Shown here: positions 20,234-32,855 of the stretch, piece by piece
Position numbering within the stretch: position 1 is the stretch's first letter
Layout of the letters: each line of letters opens with the position of its first letter
Source of the DNA: Trichosporon coremiiforme
Taxonomy: Eukaryota; Basidiomycota; Tremellomycetes; Trichosporonales; Trichosporonaceae
DNA length: 64,000 nt
Assembly: GCA_039545355.1 (NCBI GenBank)
Contig: BCJJ01000021.1
Location: 620,001-684,000 of the forward strand
Direction of reading: 5' to 3'
Notes under the pieces: model-generated
The model's database searches: none
Seen by the model: the letters and a program-made list of their open reading frames with translations, nothing else
What the model was told of the DNA's origin: nothing
Translations under genes and position numbers: made by a program

Positions 20234-22628
20234 ATGGCTATGCCCGGTACAGAAACTATCCGCTTCAGGCGGCCGACAAATGTCGCTGGTCCGACCAAGG
20301 TCGAGGAGAAGGACCAGTTCGGAAACGCTGCGCCAACGGGATGGAAGCGGAGACACCAAGGTTTGCTGCAGGACCAGGTTGGACGGTGAGTTGGGATGAC
20401 TGTTAGACGTTGTGCGACGTGACGTGCATCGTCTGGCTTGCGATTGGCTTCTGCGATCTCGCAACGGACCACGTCCACCTAGTCTAACTGTGGGGCAAGA
20501 TGCTGACATGTCACAGGCAACGTAATGGCCCTGTCGTGCCATCACTGTCCTTTGCGTTCCGTCTTCTGATGCTTGTGCGCTTTACGGGCGCAATGTACGC
20601 GGTCATCAGCGACTGCGACGAAGGTGGGTGCGAAACGCCAGCTCGGCGTCCCAGGGTGACGTGATCCTCCTCACGACGCCTGGGCCGTTTTTATGAAACT
20701 GTGGCGACGACTGACCAATGTGCAGTGTTCAATTTCTGGGAGCCGCTGCACTACTTCCAGCACAACTCGGGTTGGCAGACGTGGGAGGTGTCGGCGCAGT
20801 ACGCGGTGCGCAGCTGGGCGTACATCGTCGCGCACTGGCCGTTCGCCTTCCTCGGCCCGAAGCTGCTCGGGCTCGGTGAGCGCCAGCAGTTCTTCGCGCT
20901 CCGCATCTGTCTCGCCGCGATCTGCTCGTTTGCCGAGGCCAAGTTCTTCCGCACTGTCGTCACCGAGGTCAACGAGCGTGTTGGCCGCTACATGCTCTTC
21001 ATGATGCTGTTCAGCGCCGGCATGTGGAACGCCTCGACTGGTAAGCTATCCACTAGTGAACGCTGAGCTGACTGTAGCGTTCATTCCATCGTCGTTCGTC
21101 ATGTACACGACTATGCTGGCTGCATCCTATTGGTTCCACCCCGCGACCTCGACGCCTACGGGCAAGCGCCGCGCCTTCCTTGCGACGTTCTTCACTGCGC
21201 TTGGGGCCATTCTCGGCTGGCCGTTCGCTGCGGCCCTCGGCCTGCCTTTCGTGTTCGAGTACCTGTTTGTGGCTGGCGGTGAAATCGTTGCCCCTGCGAA
21301 CCGCATCGTCTGGGGCAGCGGTCGGATGAACACGCTGATTCGCGCCGTGAGCTGGTCTGCGTGCCTCGCGGTGAGTCACCACCCCCACTCTTCGGCGTTC
21401 AGGAAAACACGGACAGCAACTGATGGAACAGATCCCCGTAGCGGCGTTCGACTCTTGGGCCTACGGCCGTAACACGTTCCCGACGCTGAACATTATTCTG
21501 TACAACCTGTTCTCGAAGGGCGGCCCTGATCTCTACGGCACCGAGCCCTGGTACTGGTACATCGCGAACCTGTTCGTCAACTTCAACTTCTTGACGCTGG
21601 CCGCGCTTATGGCCCTTCCTGCGCTGCTGTTCACCTACAAGTTTGACTTCCGCCGCCTCGGAAAGACCCAGATGAAGCCGAAGGAGGGCGAGAGCAGCCC
21701 GTACGTACTCGTCGCGATCCGCCTCGCGCCGTTCTACCTGTGGTTCATCTTCATGAGTCTGCAGCCGCACAAGGAGGAGCGCTTCATGTTCCCGATCTAC
21801 CCGTTCCTGTGCTTCAACGCCGCCGTCACCATTTATCTCGTCAAGGGCTGGCAGGAGACGCTGTTCATCAACCTGACGAACTCGCCGTACCGCGCGTCGC
21901 AGACGAGCATGTTCTCCAACTTTGCGCTCGCCGCCGTGCTGCTCCCGTGCCTCATCTCGCTCGGCCGCATCGCCGCCACGCTCAAGTTCTACCAGGCGCC
22001 GTTCAACGTTGCGTACTACTTCCAGTACACGACGCTCCCGAATGTACTCTCCGACATGGGCTACGAGCCCCTTCCCCTCCGCGAGGGCAGGAGCGGCGAG
22101 GACGTTCAGCACGAGTGGGACCTGACACCGCTGCAGAACATGACGCACCCGATCAACCTCTGCTACGGCACCGAATGGCACCGGTTCCCGTCGTCGTTCC
22201 TCGTCCCCGAGGGCGTCAACACTCAGTGGATCCAGACGAACGGAGAGGGCATGATGCCGCGCCACTGGAACCCCAGCGAGCCGGTCGGTGCCTGGCCGCG
22301 CGAGGAGACCCGCGTCGTGCACTTCGGCCGCTTCAACGACATGAACGAGCCGAGCGCCGAGCCTGGAGCATACCTCCCCGTCGAGCAGTGCCACTACCTC
22401 GTCGCGCTGTCGCTCCCGTCGCAGCAGTTCAGCGAGAAGGAGCCCGACTACGTGCACGACGACGCCTGGAACCGCGAGTTCTGCACGACCTTCCTCGATG
22501 CGGCTTCGAGCCGCCCCTGGAGCCGCTTCCTCTGGTTCCCGTGGGGCGTGGGAGAGCATGGTCGTGTCTACGGCGAGTACTGTCTCCTGCGCCAGAAGGG
22601 TGTTGAGATCAACACCGAGGGTCTCTAA
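20234..22628 (+). CDS. ALG9: Alg9-type alpha-1,2-mannosyltransferase (ER, GT22)
   Basis: Five exons: 20234-20385, 20517-20623, 20726-21040, 21078-21370 and 21432-22628, giving 687 residues. Multi-span membrane protein of the GT22 family. The first lumenal loop carries the catalytic acid motif ISDCDEVFNFWEPLHY (Asp85-Glu86), followed by GWQTWEVSAQYAVRSWAY. The conserved SLQPHKEERFMFPIYPFL motif lies before the later helices. Alg9 uses dolichyl-phosphate-mannose to add the seventh and ninth mannoses to the lipid-linked N-glycan precursor in the ER lumen. The NFWEPLHY and HKEERF blocks fit Alg9 rather than the GPI mannosyltransferases Gpi10 or Smp3. The long soluble C-terminal region is typical of the family. 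Confidence 0.94.
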
Positions 22629-23442
22629 GCGATCAGGTGTCGCAGAGAGACAGAACTGGACACCTCAAGGTGTTATAGATAGGTGCGAGGAGGAGAGACG
22701 TTTGCGGGCCGCGGTCTGTAGGCGTGAGGGCCAGCCGCAATTCAGTGATCGCCGGCGAGGCTCGAGAGAAAAGGGCCGATTCCACGCCCCATTCCAGCAG
22801 GGAAAGCTCCGTATCGGAGAGGCGTGGCCGATACGAGTTGGCGCGGGGGTCTGTGCGCGAGTGTCGCGAGCGACGCCCGCCTCGCTCGGAGAGCGCACGG
22901 AGTACAGAGAGTGCGCGGAGGTGGGGGGCGGGGGGGAGGGGGCGAGTGAGCGGGCAGAACGAGTAGTAGACGGCGGCAAGTCAACACATCATGCACGCAT
23001 AGATTCAGCCGATGAGATGAGCAACTAACCGCCGGTGAGGAGATTGGAGGCAGCAATGGCAATCAGCAAAGATTGAGGATAAGGGAGGGGCTAGGGGCCG
23101 CACGGGCCGCGCCGGCCGGAACGTGACCCAGCAACTTGTCCAATTCTTTCATGCCGTTAGTATTTACGAAGGGTGCACAGCTGATGACGACCGAGCAGAG
23201 GGCCGCTCGTGCTCTGCGTCTTTCTGCGTCGTTTCGTCGTCAATGTCGCCTACATTGACATTCCCCAAGCCACGAATACAGAAGCCACCCCCTTGCTCCC
23301 TGTGCACTGCTTGTTCCTTGCTGCTGCCTCTATATGGTGCCCTCTATGCGTTCATTGCAGTGTTCCCTGCGGTCTTCAATGTTCGCAGGGTTGATGACAG
23401 GTAAGGGAGCAAGGGGGAGGCGAAGAGGGGCGGCGGAGGCGG

Positions 23443-23467
23443 TGACGTCCGTGACGTCTGTGACGTC
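23443..23467. repeat. Three TGACGTC motifs spaced 9 bp apart
   Basis: TGACGTC begins at 23443, 23452 and 23461. The motif is the core of the CRE/ATF-type bZIP site. The array could be regulatory or a short tandem duplication. Confidence 0.6.
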
Positions 23468-23798
23468 CGTTGACCCCGTTTCCAGATCAGCTGTCTCAAA
23501 GGAGTGTGAGCAGGAATCGATCGTAAGATCATCCGGACTCGGTCTTCCGAACTCCAGCACACCCTGGGAGGTGTGGTAGGCGATCGGGCGACCGCATACG
23601 TGTGAGGAACGTAGGCGTCCAGGTGTACTCGGGCGTGCCCTGGTGTGTCCCGGCGTTCTCTCGGCGGGTACCTGGCGGCGAACACAAGAGGTCCACAAGC
23701 CAAGGGGGGCATCACATGACAGAAAACATCCCGGATAAGGACCCAGGTCCCCGGCTCTTGGTCTGATGGCCCCGGAGGGTCCCCGACGCGTCGCGATG

Positions 23799-23828
23799 CG
23801 ACTAGGTGCGACTAGGTACGACTAGGTG
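23799..23828. repeat. 10-bp tandem repeat (GCGACTAGGT, three copies)
   Basis: Three near-identical copies of a 10-nt unit in non-coding DNA. Confidence 0.6.
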
Positions 23829-24159
23829 CTTGGACATGCTTTCACGTGCGTCCTTTTGCGCCCCTTTGCGTCCTTTTCTTCGCGTCGCCCTGCGCTATCT
23901 CCCCCTCCCTGCGCGCCTTGGACGCGCGCACGCCCTGCTCTACTGCTGGACTGAAGAAGAAGGTCAGGCGACAATGCTGCGCCGTACCTCGGGCCAGCGG
24001 TTGGTTCTCCCGCATACACTGGCATGTCATCACACCCGACAACTCGAGATCGAGAGGAGAAGTGGAAGGGCGGCACCGGTAGTAACCTCTGCCGAAGGTT
24101 TGCAATGTCGTTCCTCGAAGGTTCAGCCTTTACGTCCAGCTTTACGTCATGAGATCGCC

Positions 24160-24200
24160 GCGTAAGCTACCCTCACTTTAGCGTAAGCTACCCTCACTTT
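24160..24200. repeat. Perfect 20-bp tandem duplication
   Basis: The unit GCGTAAGCTACCCTCACTTT occurs at 24160 and again at 24181 with one base between copies. It looks like a recent slippage or break-repair duplication in non-coding DNA. Confidence 0.7.
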
Positions 24201-25776
24201 TACGAGCTACTTTTGGAACTGGGCTCGAGTTTGTTTTCGAGTACACACCGCGTGTGCTGCTCGCCTTGAACACCTGCGGCCACGTCCACTGTCTCGCTCG
24301 CCAATGACATGGTAAAACACGTTTTGCTAAGCGCCAAAGCTTCCTGCTTTGGTGGTGATCGAGGAACATGGTCCTGGAGGCACAGCTGCGCCGGGCTGGA
24401 GAGAGATGTCATTGATGCCCGATATTAATCTCAGGACTCTTTTTGGACCGATAAATGAAAAATGAAAACCGTGAGCCTGTTGGCCATCCGTTCCTGCCGC
24501 TCTGTGCCGTTGCTGCCATGAGCTCGGACTCCGAGGCAAGGCTATTCAGGACATAGAAGGCAGGAGGATGTTACCCAGATTTATTCATATAGACATAAGA
24601 GTGCTAAACGCAGCTGACGCAAGTGCTGACGGAATTGCGCCACGCGGATTCCGCCATATAGCCCCCTGATATCCTGCCTGCGAGCCTAAGGATCAGGACA
24701 CCGGTAGAAGGAGCCGGACCCGCTGACAGATCATCATTACTCATCCATCGCAGGCTGTCATGTTCTGCAATTCTGGCAGGGAACATGAATGCAGAAGCAC
24801 TGCACCGAAGGGAGGGACGGAGGCACGGTCCGGCCCCGGCTCTTGCAGCGTGCACGCAGTCTCAGCCCCAGTGTCCTGGCCCTGGCCGAGCTCAGCCCCG
24901 GTTTGGCAGGATTCAAGTCTCTGGAGACTCCACCAGTGAGGGTGAGTGAGGGCGATTGCCGGACCCACATGCTCGCGCGCGCTCTCACATGGTCGCGCCT
25001 GGTTGTGTCTCAGACTTGGGTCCTTGTTCGGGTCAGCTTCAAACTCCTCACCCCCCAGTGAGCTGATAGGCTGCACCCACCTTGGCCGGGTTGCCCAAGC
25101 TGGCAAACCCCGCTGGGCAGCTCCAACTCCTCTCGTCGTTGGTCACTGCTCAGTACTCGGAACCTGCCACCGGAATGTCTCCTCGATCCGCAGTCGACCA
25201 GGGTTCCTCTACCGGAACAGTGAGGGCACCATCTCGGCGAGCTTACCGTGCTACGCTCAGAGGGGAAGTGGGGGAAAGCAGGAAAAGGAGAGGAGCGGGG
25301 CAGAGGCTACCGAGCGAGCGGAGCGGATGCGGCCCGCGGCCTGCGGCGACCTGGAACGAGCTGTGGGAACACCTATGGCCGACCGCAACCTTGCGAAACC
25401 TTGCTCCTTTCTTGCAATTGAACAGGACGAGCTATGATCGACCCGCCAGTCGATCGTGACGCGTTCCGCGAGAACGGCACGGCCTAGAAGAGCTTAAGCG
25501 ACCTGGCATTGCGCATAGAGGTGCGGAGCACCGTTGCAGCATGCGGTTGCATGCGCACATGCGGTCACGGAATGCCAGATGCATCCTCTTAGGACGAGAG
25601 CAGAGTATGGCCCGGAGTGGACTGTGCGTTGGGCGGGGGTGGGACAGCAAGAATGGTGGACACGGAGATGTGATCAGCGTCTCTCCTTGTTGGGTGAGGG
25701 AAATCTAGGGCGGAATTCACGGAGTTCTCGCCGGTCAGCGTGCGCCATGCGGGGCGCGCCATGCGCGCCATGGCAC

Positions 25777-25831
25777 GTACCTGCGTACCCGGCGCGTACC
25801 TGTGTACCTGCCGTACCTGCGTATCGGCCAA
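25777..25831. repeat. GTACCTG-rich degenerate repeat
   Basis: At least four copies of CGTACCTG-like octamers occur within about 55 nt, on a background of GCGCCATG repeats just upstream. Confidence 0.5.
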
Positions 25832-26657
25832 CTCGCCTGCTCACCAGACCACCACCGGCATCTTAGATACCGGTTATCTGTGCCTTGGTAGGGCCATCCG
25901 CGTCATGTGCTCCGCTTTCCTTCCTGCGTGTCTGGGCATATCGTCTCATCCAACAAATGCGCAGCAAGCAACTGACATGCTCCTTGTTGCTGACTCGCTG
26001 AGATCTCTGAGGCCCCGCCCCCGCACAAAGGGGGGGGGCTGTACATACCCGCAGCACTGTCGCAGGACTGCCGCACTTCAAAGCCCGTGCACAGTCGTAT
26101 CCCCCTTTGCTCTCTTCGGTCGACTTGCATGCCAAAGACGACCCGGCAAGCGAGCCGAAAGACGTGCGTAGCCTCCACCCACTAGTCTGGTGTGCTGCTA
26201 TGCTGTGTCATCATGCATGTACCTGAGCTACGCCCAACTTTGCATTATACGCTAGCGACTAGCACGCTAGCGCGCGAATGGCCCTGGCCAGAGCCCCCTT
26301 AGACCCGAAGACTCCACTCTGGGCTCCAGATTGACAGGCTCGGCTTGAGCCTGGATAGACCGATTGGTGTAGGCTTCGTAATACTGTGGCAGCACATGCT
26401 GCTCGCACTAGCGTGCGGCGATCAGACGTCGGCGGCGCAACTGCCTGCCAGCGTGCGACTGCGGGCGGGGGTCCGCAATCCGCATGCAGGACGCAGAACG
26501 CGGGACGCGGGACGCAGGATTCAGCACCCCGCAAGCCCTTGTTCGGGAATGAGGCGGACGTGCACCTGCCAGTCAATGGTCAGAGGACAAGATCTCCTCG
26601 TTACAAACTAGACCAGGTCCTGGGGCCGTCGCTGAGCAGAATTGCAGGAGCAAAGAA

Positions 26658-27755
26658 TTAAGGCTGCGCGCTCGGTGCCGCCTTTAACGCGCTCTGAAGC
26701 TCCGCATTCACGGCGTGGTAGACGCGTTTCAGAATGCTCAGCGGCGGGCGGGTCGTCTGATGTCAGCTATGAAGACATCAGCAGCTCACCTCGAACGCGA
26801 CGACGATACGGCCCTCGTCCTTGCTGTCTTTGGGCTGACCCTTGCCGGTGACTATGCCCAGGTAATAGTGGACGTTCCACTTGCTGAGGCCCTCGTGTAT
26901 GATGACAGATTCGACGTCACGCGACGGTACGAAGCGCGTTCGCCGCTGCTGGCGGAAGAAGCGCCGCGACACCGCTGACACCTGCACGCCAAGGCCTGGC
27001 AGTACGGTGATGGACTCTGCGGCTGTCAGCGGGCCTGGTGAATCTTGCACTAGACTCTCTCGGAGGGCGGACCGAGACCTCGTAGTCGGCAACACTTCGG
27101 CAGCTGATGGCTTGCCGTCAGCTGCCAGGGCACGCTAATCCTGTGTCTTCCGAAGCATCGACGCAGTCGGGGTCCAGAACGCAGCCAGAAGCACACACAC
27201 ACACACATCCGAGTAACGCGCAATCAGAAACAGAGCACGGCCGCGGAGGACGAGTGCGGAAGGGTCAGAAGACCCGTTTAGGGTTCGGTCACGAGCTCGC
27301 ACGCGCATAGATGCGCGCACGCGCGCTGTGCCGAACACGAAGCAATTGTCCAGATGACGTACGCGTGCATTCATCTGTGCACGCGCGCAGAGAGGCGCGA
27401 GACGCAATCCGGGGATCCGGGGGGCCGACGAGAGCCAAGCAGGCCGATTGCCAGGTGAGGATCCGGGGAACTTACCGTAAACGAGCTGATCTGAGATTTT
27501 CAGGAGGATCACCAGATACACGACCAGGAGGAGCGACTGCACTGAAACGAGCTGCCGCCAGGCGGTCCAGTCCCAGTGCGACAGTGAGCGGAGCGCCCGC
27601 ACACTCAGGTCCGCCTGCCACAGACGCCACGCGGCGTACCCGTGCAGTGCGAGCAGACCCAGAGTCACGGCTGGCGGTCGGGGCTTTGTGGCGTATACGC
27701 GGTGCTCTGTGACGCCGCCGAGGTGGTGCGGCGAGTAGGACACGTCGCGCGGCAT
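26658..27755 (-). CDS. GPI15: Gpi15/PIG-H subunit of the GPI-GlcNAc transferase
   Basis: Three exons on the minus strand: 27755-27476, 27016-26790 and 26756-26658, giving 201 residues. The N-terminal half has two hydrophobic segments, AVTLGLLALHGYAAW and LVSVQSLLLVVYLVILL, forming the membrane hairpin. The C-terminal half is the PIG-H domain: ESITVLPGLGVQVSAVSRRF, then the FVPSRDVESVIIHEGLSKW block and VHYYLGIVTG. PIG-H works with PIG-A and others on the cytosolic face of the ER to make GlcNAc-PI, the first step of GPI anchor synthesis. Intron 1 is long (459 nt) and holds a (CA)n run. This function is consistent with the GPI-type protease encoded at 34.7-36.7 kb, although physical linkage is not meaningful in itself. 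Confidence 0.88.
27192..27207. repeat. (CA)8 microsatellite in GPI15 intron 1
   Basis: A pure CA run inside the 459-nt first intron. Confidence 0.8.
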
Positions 27756-29124
27756 GCTGCTAAGCAGATGCGGGACAGGAGGAGCAAGGGAAGGAAGGTC
27801 AGGTGGCCAACAGGTCAGACGTCAGACATGAAGCAAGGACGCAGGCCATGCAGGTGATGGCAGCTGATACCGGATGCTGGCGGTGAGAGGTCGGGTTTTG
27901 CGGCTGAGATCTGAAAATAGTAGTAAGTAGGCGGCGGCTGGAGAGTGCAGGAGGGTGGTGTCGAATGAATGGACGAGGAGGGCTGTCCGAATGGTGGGTG
28001 TTGGAGGATGGATCGGATGAGAAAGAGACCGGAGATCAAGGGTCGAGGGTCATGCCGGAGGGTGCGGAGGGTTTGCTGGGTGTCTTACTCGGGGATGGAT
28101 TCATAGCGCACGGCGCACGGCGCACGGCTACGGTTCCTGCGGTTCAGCCCACGGCTCATTCTCCCCGGCCGAGCTGATTCCTCTGCCTGTGCTCTTCCTT
28201 TGACCATCATGTATATCCGCAGCCCTCCTAAGACCCAAGACGCGCTCCTGCCTGTCATCGTATGCATCTGTTGCTTGGTCCCTGCTCCTATCCTGTGCTG
28301 TGCTCCTGCTCCTGCTCCTGAACTCCAGGTGCCCCGGCTCGAGGCGCCGCACTCTCTGACATATTGGCGCAGCCCAAGACGTTTAGTGCTATCTGGCATC
28401 TGGCTGCTGCCGCTGCTGCTGCCTGTGCTCATGCCGCACCTCCTGATCTTGCCGCTGTCATCTGGGCCCTCCCAGCCTGTCCCAGCCTGTGGCCCCCTCA
28501 AACGTCACACGCACCATAGCGCAGGCGCGGTCCAAACGGTCCGGTGATACACTCGTCCTGTCACCCGGTCTCTTTCTCGCGACGTCCTCGCAAAGCTCAT
28601 AGTCATCCAGTCATCGTTATAGATAACACTGCCTCATCTCCCATCGCACCTCCCCCCCTTCTCCTACTAGCTACCCCCGCACTAGTCACTTCGCTATCAC
28701 TGTATACCCCCGACTACTGTCGTGCTCGTCCGACTAGCAGCTACCCACCCCGCCTCCCGCCTCCAACCCCGCAAATCCTGCCAATCGACTCTTCGCCGAC
28801 ACAAAGCACTGTTGCAGATCCGTGTCCCCCGCCCTCTCTGCTGGTGACAGCGCTCAGCTGATCAGCCTCTCCGGTGTCTCTGTTGCTTCTGGACCCGCCT
28901 GCTCTAACCGGTCGGCCCCCGCGCACCCTTCATTCCCCCCCGCACTCTCCAGCCCTTCAACTACCGCTGGCTCCACACACGCACATCACAGACTCGCTAG
29001 GCTTGGCACACCTCCTGCCTGCATACGAAACTGCGATACACACGAGGAACCGACATTTGGAGCGTTGGAGTTGTGCAACGACGGACGGAGCAGAACATCG
29101 GTATCATCAGAGCCGACGACGAGT
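27756..29124. promoter_or_regulatory. Divergent intergenic region (GPI15 / zinc-motif protein)
   Basis: 1.37 kb between divergent starts. The right-hand 500 nt are strikingly C-rich on the plus strand (long CCC/CCT tracts), as in fungal promoters and 5' UTRs. The downstream reading frame stays open back to about 28822 with no ATG, so the long leader is probably untranslated. A CTCCTG tandem run lies near 28300. Confidence 0.5.
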
Positions 29125-32100
29125 ATGCAGCGGCGCGTCTCTAACTCACATGGCGGGGTGAGTGTCCTCGGTATGCTTCCGGCGAGCCTGCCCGGAAATA
29201 ACCTCAACCTATCCCCGACCTCGGCTGCAGGGCCGTCTGCACCTGGCGCTGGCACTGGTGCCGGCGCAGGTGCCGCACATGGCCCGGCAGCCCAGGCAGC
29301 CCAGGCAGCCCAGCACGCGGCTCAGGCGGCTCACCAGCAGGCTCACCAGGCCCAGATGGCAGCCCAGCACCAGCACCAGCATCACGTCGTGATGACCAGC
29401 GTGCAGGGCATGCCTCCCCAACATCCGTCCCCCATTTCGATCCAGCTCCATCAACAACACTCCCAGCATCAACCCATTTTCTTCCCGACCTCGAGCCCGA
29501 CAGACTCGACGAATCCCCCTCCGCCGACCCTATCCCCGCAGCACGAGATCCCTCGCGCCCATTCAGCCGGCGGTGGCCAACCCCACGACGATTCCTTCTT
29601 CAATCCCAGACTCGTCGCCCAATTTCCACACCGAAGATTGTCCCGGAGGTCCACAATCCACAGCGAGTTCGAGCAGCAGGTCGCCGTCAACGCCATCAAC
29701 TGTGGCCAGGGTGGACTCGCGCAGCACCCAGGGACCCCGACCCCCACAATGAATCAGATCCCCCTTCCTCCGCCTTCCTCCAGCGGCAGTGGCCAACTCC
29801 AACCTTCCTCCGCCGGTGGACCGATCACCATGGTCCGCGCACCGTCATCGTCTCATGGAGCAGCGTCTCAAGCAGACGAGGACCCGATCCAGCCGTTCAT
29901 CGAAGGTCTCGCGCAGGCCGCCGAATCGCCTCAGCGACAGCAGATGTGGACCGAGCTCATCCGATTGAAAACAAAATCTCTCGAACTCCAGATCGCAGAG
30001 GCCCGTGCGAAGGAGAGAGCAGCTGAACTCGAACTTCTTCGATTGAATCAGGTGGCTGGCCCTTTTCAGCAGGCCGCTAGCCGTGCCAGTGTCCCTCCCT
30101 CCGCCGCTCCTGCTTCCGCGACTGCCGGCCCCAGCTCCACTACTGGCGTCGCGACGCAGAACAACAACAATGCGACGGCCTCGCAATCCACGACTGTGCC
30201 GGACCGACCACCCGTGGTGCAGCACCGCGGGTCCTGGCAGGGCACGTTCTCTCCGTTCCCGGCGCTGAACGGCCAGCCGGCGACGACGGAAAACCTAATC
30301 ACGCCCAAGGTCGAGCCTGGAATCATTGCGCCGATGCCTGTGCACCCCGCGGTTGCGTCTGCGCAGTACGACTCGCACCACCCGGGGTCGACACCGATGA
30401 CGCCCTTTGATCTCGAGGCGATGCTGCAGGAGAATCACCTGGACAACCTGTTCTCGTGGTTGCCTGAGACTGGTAACGGTACGACCGGCGCCGACGGGCT
30501 CCTGCACAATGCTGCTGTCGCGACGGCTGCCCCCACGAATCTCCTCATCCCGAACGGCAACGACCTCATGATGCTGAATGGTCACCCCAACAACGTGACG
30601 CGTGTGATGGGACCCGACGGCGTGCCTGTGACACCAGTGTCTCCCAAGGGCAAGCGCCCTTTGTCTCCGGACGAGAGCGACCAGTCGCCACCGGCGCCCG
30701 CGCTCAAGCGTGGTAAGCCGCGTGGAGAGAAGAAGATGGTGATCGAGCAGCACTCGAACTGTCTGACGTGCGGCAAGGCTGTCGCGCGTGTGCTCCTGCG
30801 TGCCCCGAAATCCTCGATCCCTTCTCCGATCCACGTCGAGTTCCGCTGCCCCGAGTGCTCTGGCGTGCACCAGCCCATCATGTTCGACCCGAACAGTACG
30901 ACAACCGGGTCGTCGATTGGTTCGACTGAAGCAAGGAAGCGGATGCGCACGGCGATGGAGGACGACGACCTTGTGAACGACGACGTCACCCAGCGCAGGT
31001 GCTTCTGCGACGTGTGTCAGCGTGTTGTCGCAGCCGGCCAGGTCGTCGGCGGACCCGAGCGCACGTCGCTCAGCCACATGGCTGAGATCATCTGCACATC
31101 GTGCGACAACAAGTACCAGAGGTGAGTTAGCGGAATGAGGACTGCAACTGACAGTCAGGTGTACGGACTGTGGTGGCGGCGGTGGCCCGCGTGTCGGTAT
31201 CGGCAAGTGGCGCCTGAAGCAGGTGTTCCAGCCGGGCCGCAAGACTTGCTCGCTGTCGCACAGCCGCCTCGGCGACCGACCACGAGAAATCGGCGTGCAT
31301 GTTACCCCAACAGATTTCACGCCCGAGCAGCTGAAGGAGGTCCTCGCGCGGTGCAAGACGCTGTGGACGGAGAAGACACTGTCGCGCCTGGCTGTCCCGG
31401 AAATGCTCGAGATCGACCTCCCGCCGCATCTGATTAACCCGCTTCGCAACTTCCAGGACGTCGACGACATTGTGCAGCGCTGCTGGCCGTCGCGCGAGGC
31501 TATGATCCGCGGCGACGGTGTCGACCAGAATCGGTTCAAGCGCCTGCTCGGTCTGACATGGGCGCACTCGCGGCCACGACGGACTGTCCGCACAGTCGAC
31601 CTCGAGGAGGAGTATGCGCGGCAGGCGGACGCCGAGGAAGACGACATGTCGACGGTGCTCGCGAACATTAAGAAGACCAACGTTGTGATCCCCGCTGGCT
31701 CCGAGCTCATCGGCATGTGGGGTGGCGAGTGGGACATGCAGCACGGCTCGCTTCTGATCTCGACGCTGATCCCGTTCGAGGGCACCGACGGCGAGGACAG
31801 CACGGCGCTTTCTGTTGGCGAGCTCATCAGCAAGGTGCAAGAGCAGCAGCAGGAGATCAACACGAAGCGCAATGAGGAAGCCGCCAAACTCGGCGTCGAG
31901 CCCGAGCTCGTCCGCCCGTGCGAGCACCTGTGGGTCGTGTCAGGCGGCTCGATGCCTCTGATCCGTGAGCGCATGGCGGACATTCTCGTGCGCAAGCGCT
32001 CCTTTGTGCACGTCGAGGAGTACCTCACGCGCCACCCCGACTTCCTGCACGCGCTGCAGGCGCGCCCCGTCGGTCTGCACCCGGACCTGCACCGCCCTCT

Positions 32101-32263
32101 CCCACACCAAGTTGGCGAAGACTATGTACCACCGCAGCCCCTCATCCTTGTGAGGTGGTTGGGTAAAGACTTTGATGCCCAGCGCATCCTGGAGATCAAG
32201 CAGATGGAGTTTGGAGGCGGGAAGAACAAAAAGGCGAAGAAGCGTCTGGAGCGGAGGGCATGA
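29125..32263 (+). CDS. Large zinc-motif protein, apparently basidiomycete-conserved, unknown function
   Basis: Two exons, 29125-31121 and 31159-32263, giving 1033 residues. The ATG at 29125 is the first in frame. The first ~330 residues are low complexity: an Ala/Gln/His-rich run of AQAAQ and HQ repeats, then Ser/Pro-rich sequence. A helical Glu/Leu-rich segment follows near 370-400 (ESPQRQQMWTELIRLKTK onward). From about residue 540 to 730 come Cys4 motifs: CLTCGKAVARVLL with FRCPECSGVH, then CFCDVCQRVV with ICTSCDNKYQRCTDCGGGGG and GRKTCSLSHSRLG. The Gly-rich CxxCGGGGG with GIGKWRxKxxF suggests a treble-clef or ribbon zinc site. The C-terminal ~350 residues are folded (GMWGGEWDMQHGSLLISTLI, CEHLWVVSGG, LILVRWLGKDFDAQRI) and faintly resemble an acyltransferase-like domain. 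I cannot name the family; a nuclear role is only a guess from composition and zinc motifs. Confidence 0.9.
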
Positions 32264-32855
32264 GCACCCCGAGTTCAGCGCCAGCCACGGATACACCCTG
32301 TGAAGTACTATTCCGCGTCATTCACGCCGTGTCGAGAACACCCCGTGCATACGCGCATCGTTGTTACTTGTTAGACTGCATGTACCATAGTGTACGCGTA
32401 GCGAATGCCGCGAGCGAAGTGAGCAGGCGTGAGAGAGAGCGGTTGGCACTTCTTCTTGATACACTAGCGAGAGCTGCAGAGCAAGTCACATACCTGAGCC
32501 GCAACATCGAGCAACAGTCCAGTTATGTAAACGCTATTACAAGGACGGCTCACCCGAGATTAGCACGATGATAAAGGCCGATGCCATGAGGGTGTGGGGT
32601 AACCGGCCAATCCCGCCCCGCTTATTGGTGGATCCGTTGGGGCATCACTGGTGTGACTGATGGTCATCTGACCACCACCGGCTCCCTAGTGGTATGTGTA
32701 CGCGGTTCTTGCCCACTGCAGCCACTGCAGTGTGTGATTCTGGGGCTGGGGAACGCGTGTCATGCGTGTGTGATTCCAGCAATGTGATCTTGACATCTCA
32801 TCCCCTATCACTTTTATCTCCCAGCCATCGACAGAGCACGAAAGGAGAAGACACA
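32264..32855. other. Intergenic region upstream of the ANL-fold gene
   Basis: 592 nt. A CTGCAGCCACTGCAGTG repeat-palindrome lies at about 32717-32733. The in-frame region from 32694 to the ATG at 32856 is open but lacks an ATG. No separate gene is supported. Confidence 0.5.

Larger units (their letters stand above)
22629..26657. other. 4 kb region without a recognisable gene
   Basis: No frame here shows family motifs or a convincing chain of exons. It contains several short tandem repeats listed separately, a G10 run near 26030, and scattered 60-160-residue frames that are Arg/Pro/Ser-rich. The left edge is the ALG9 3' flank and the right edge the GPI15 3' flank. Non-coding RNA is possible but not visible. 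Confidence 0.45.

Noticed and set aside
21399..22559. 386-residue open frame on the minus strand
   Set aside because: Antisense to the last ALG9 exon; same GC artefact.
28822..29124. N-terminal extension of the zinc-motif protein
   Set aside because: The frame is open but begins with GTG and has no ATG before 29125; C-rich leader composition fits a 5' UTR.
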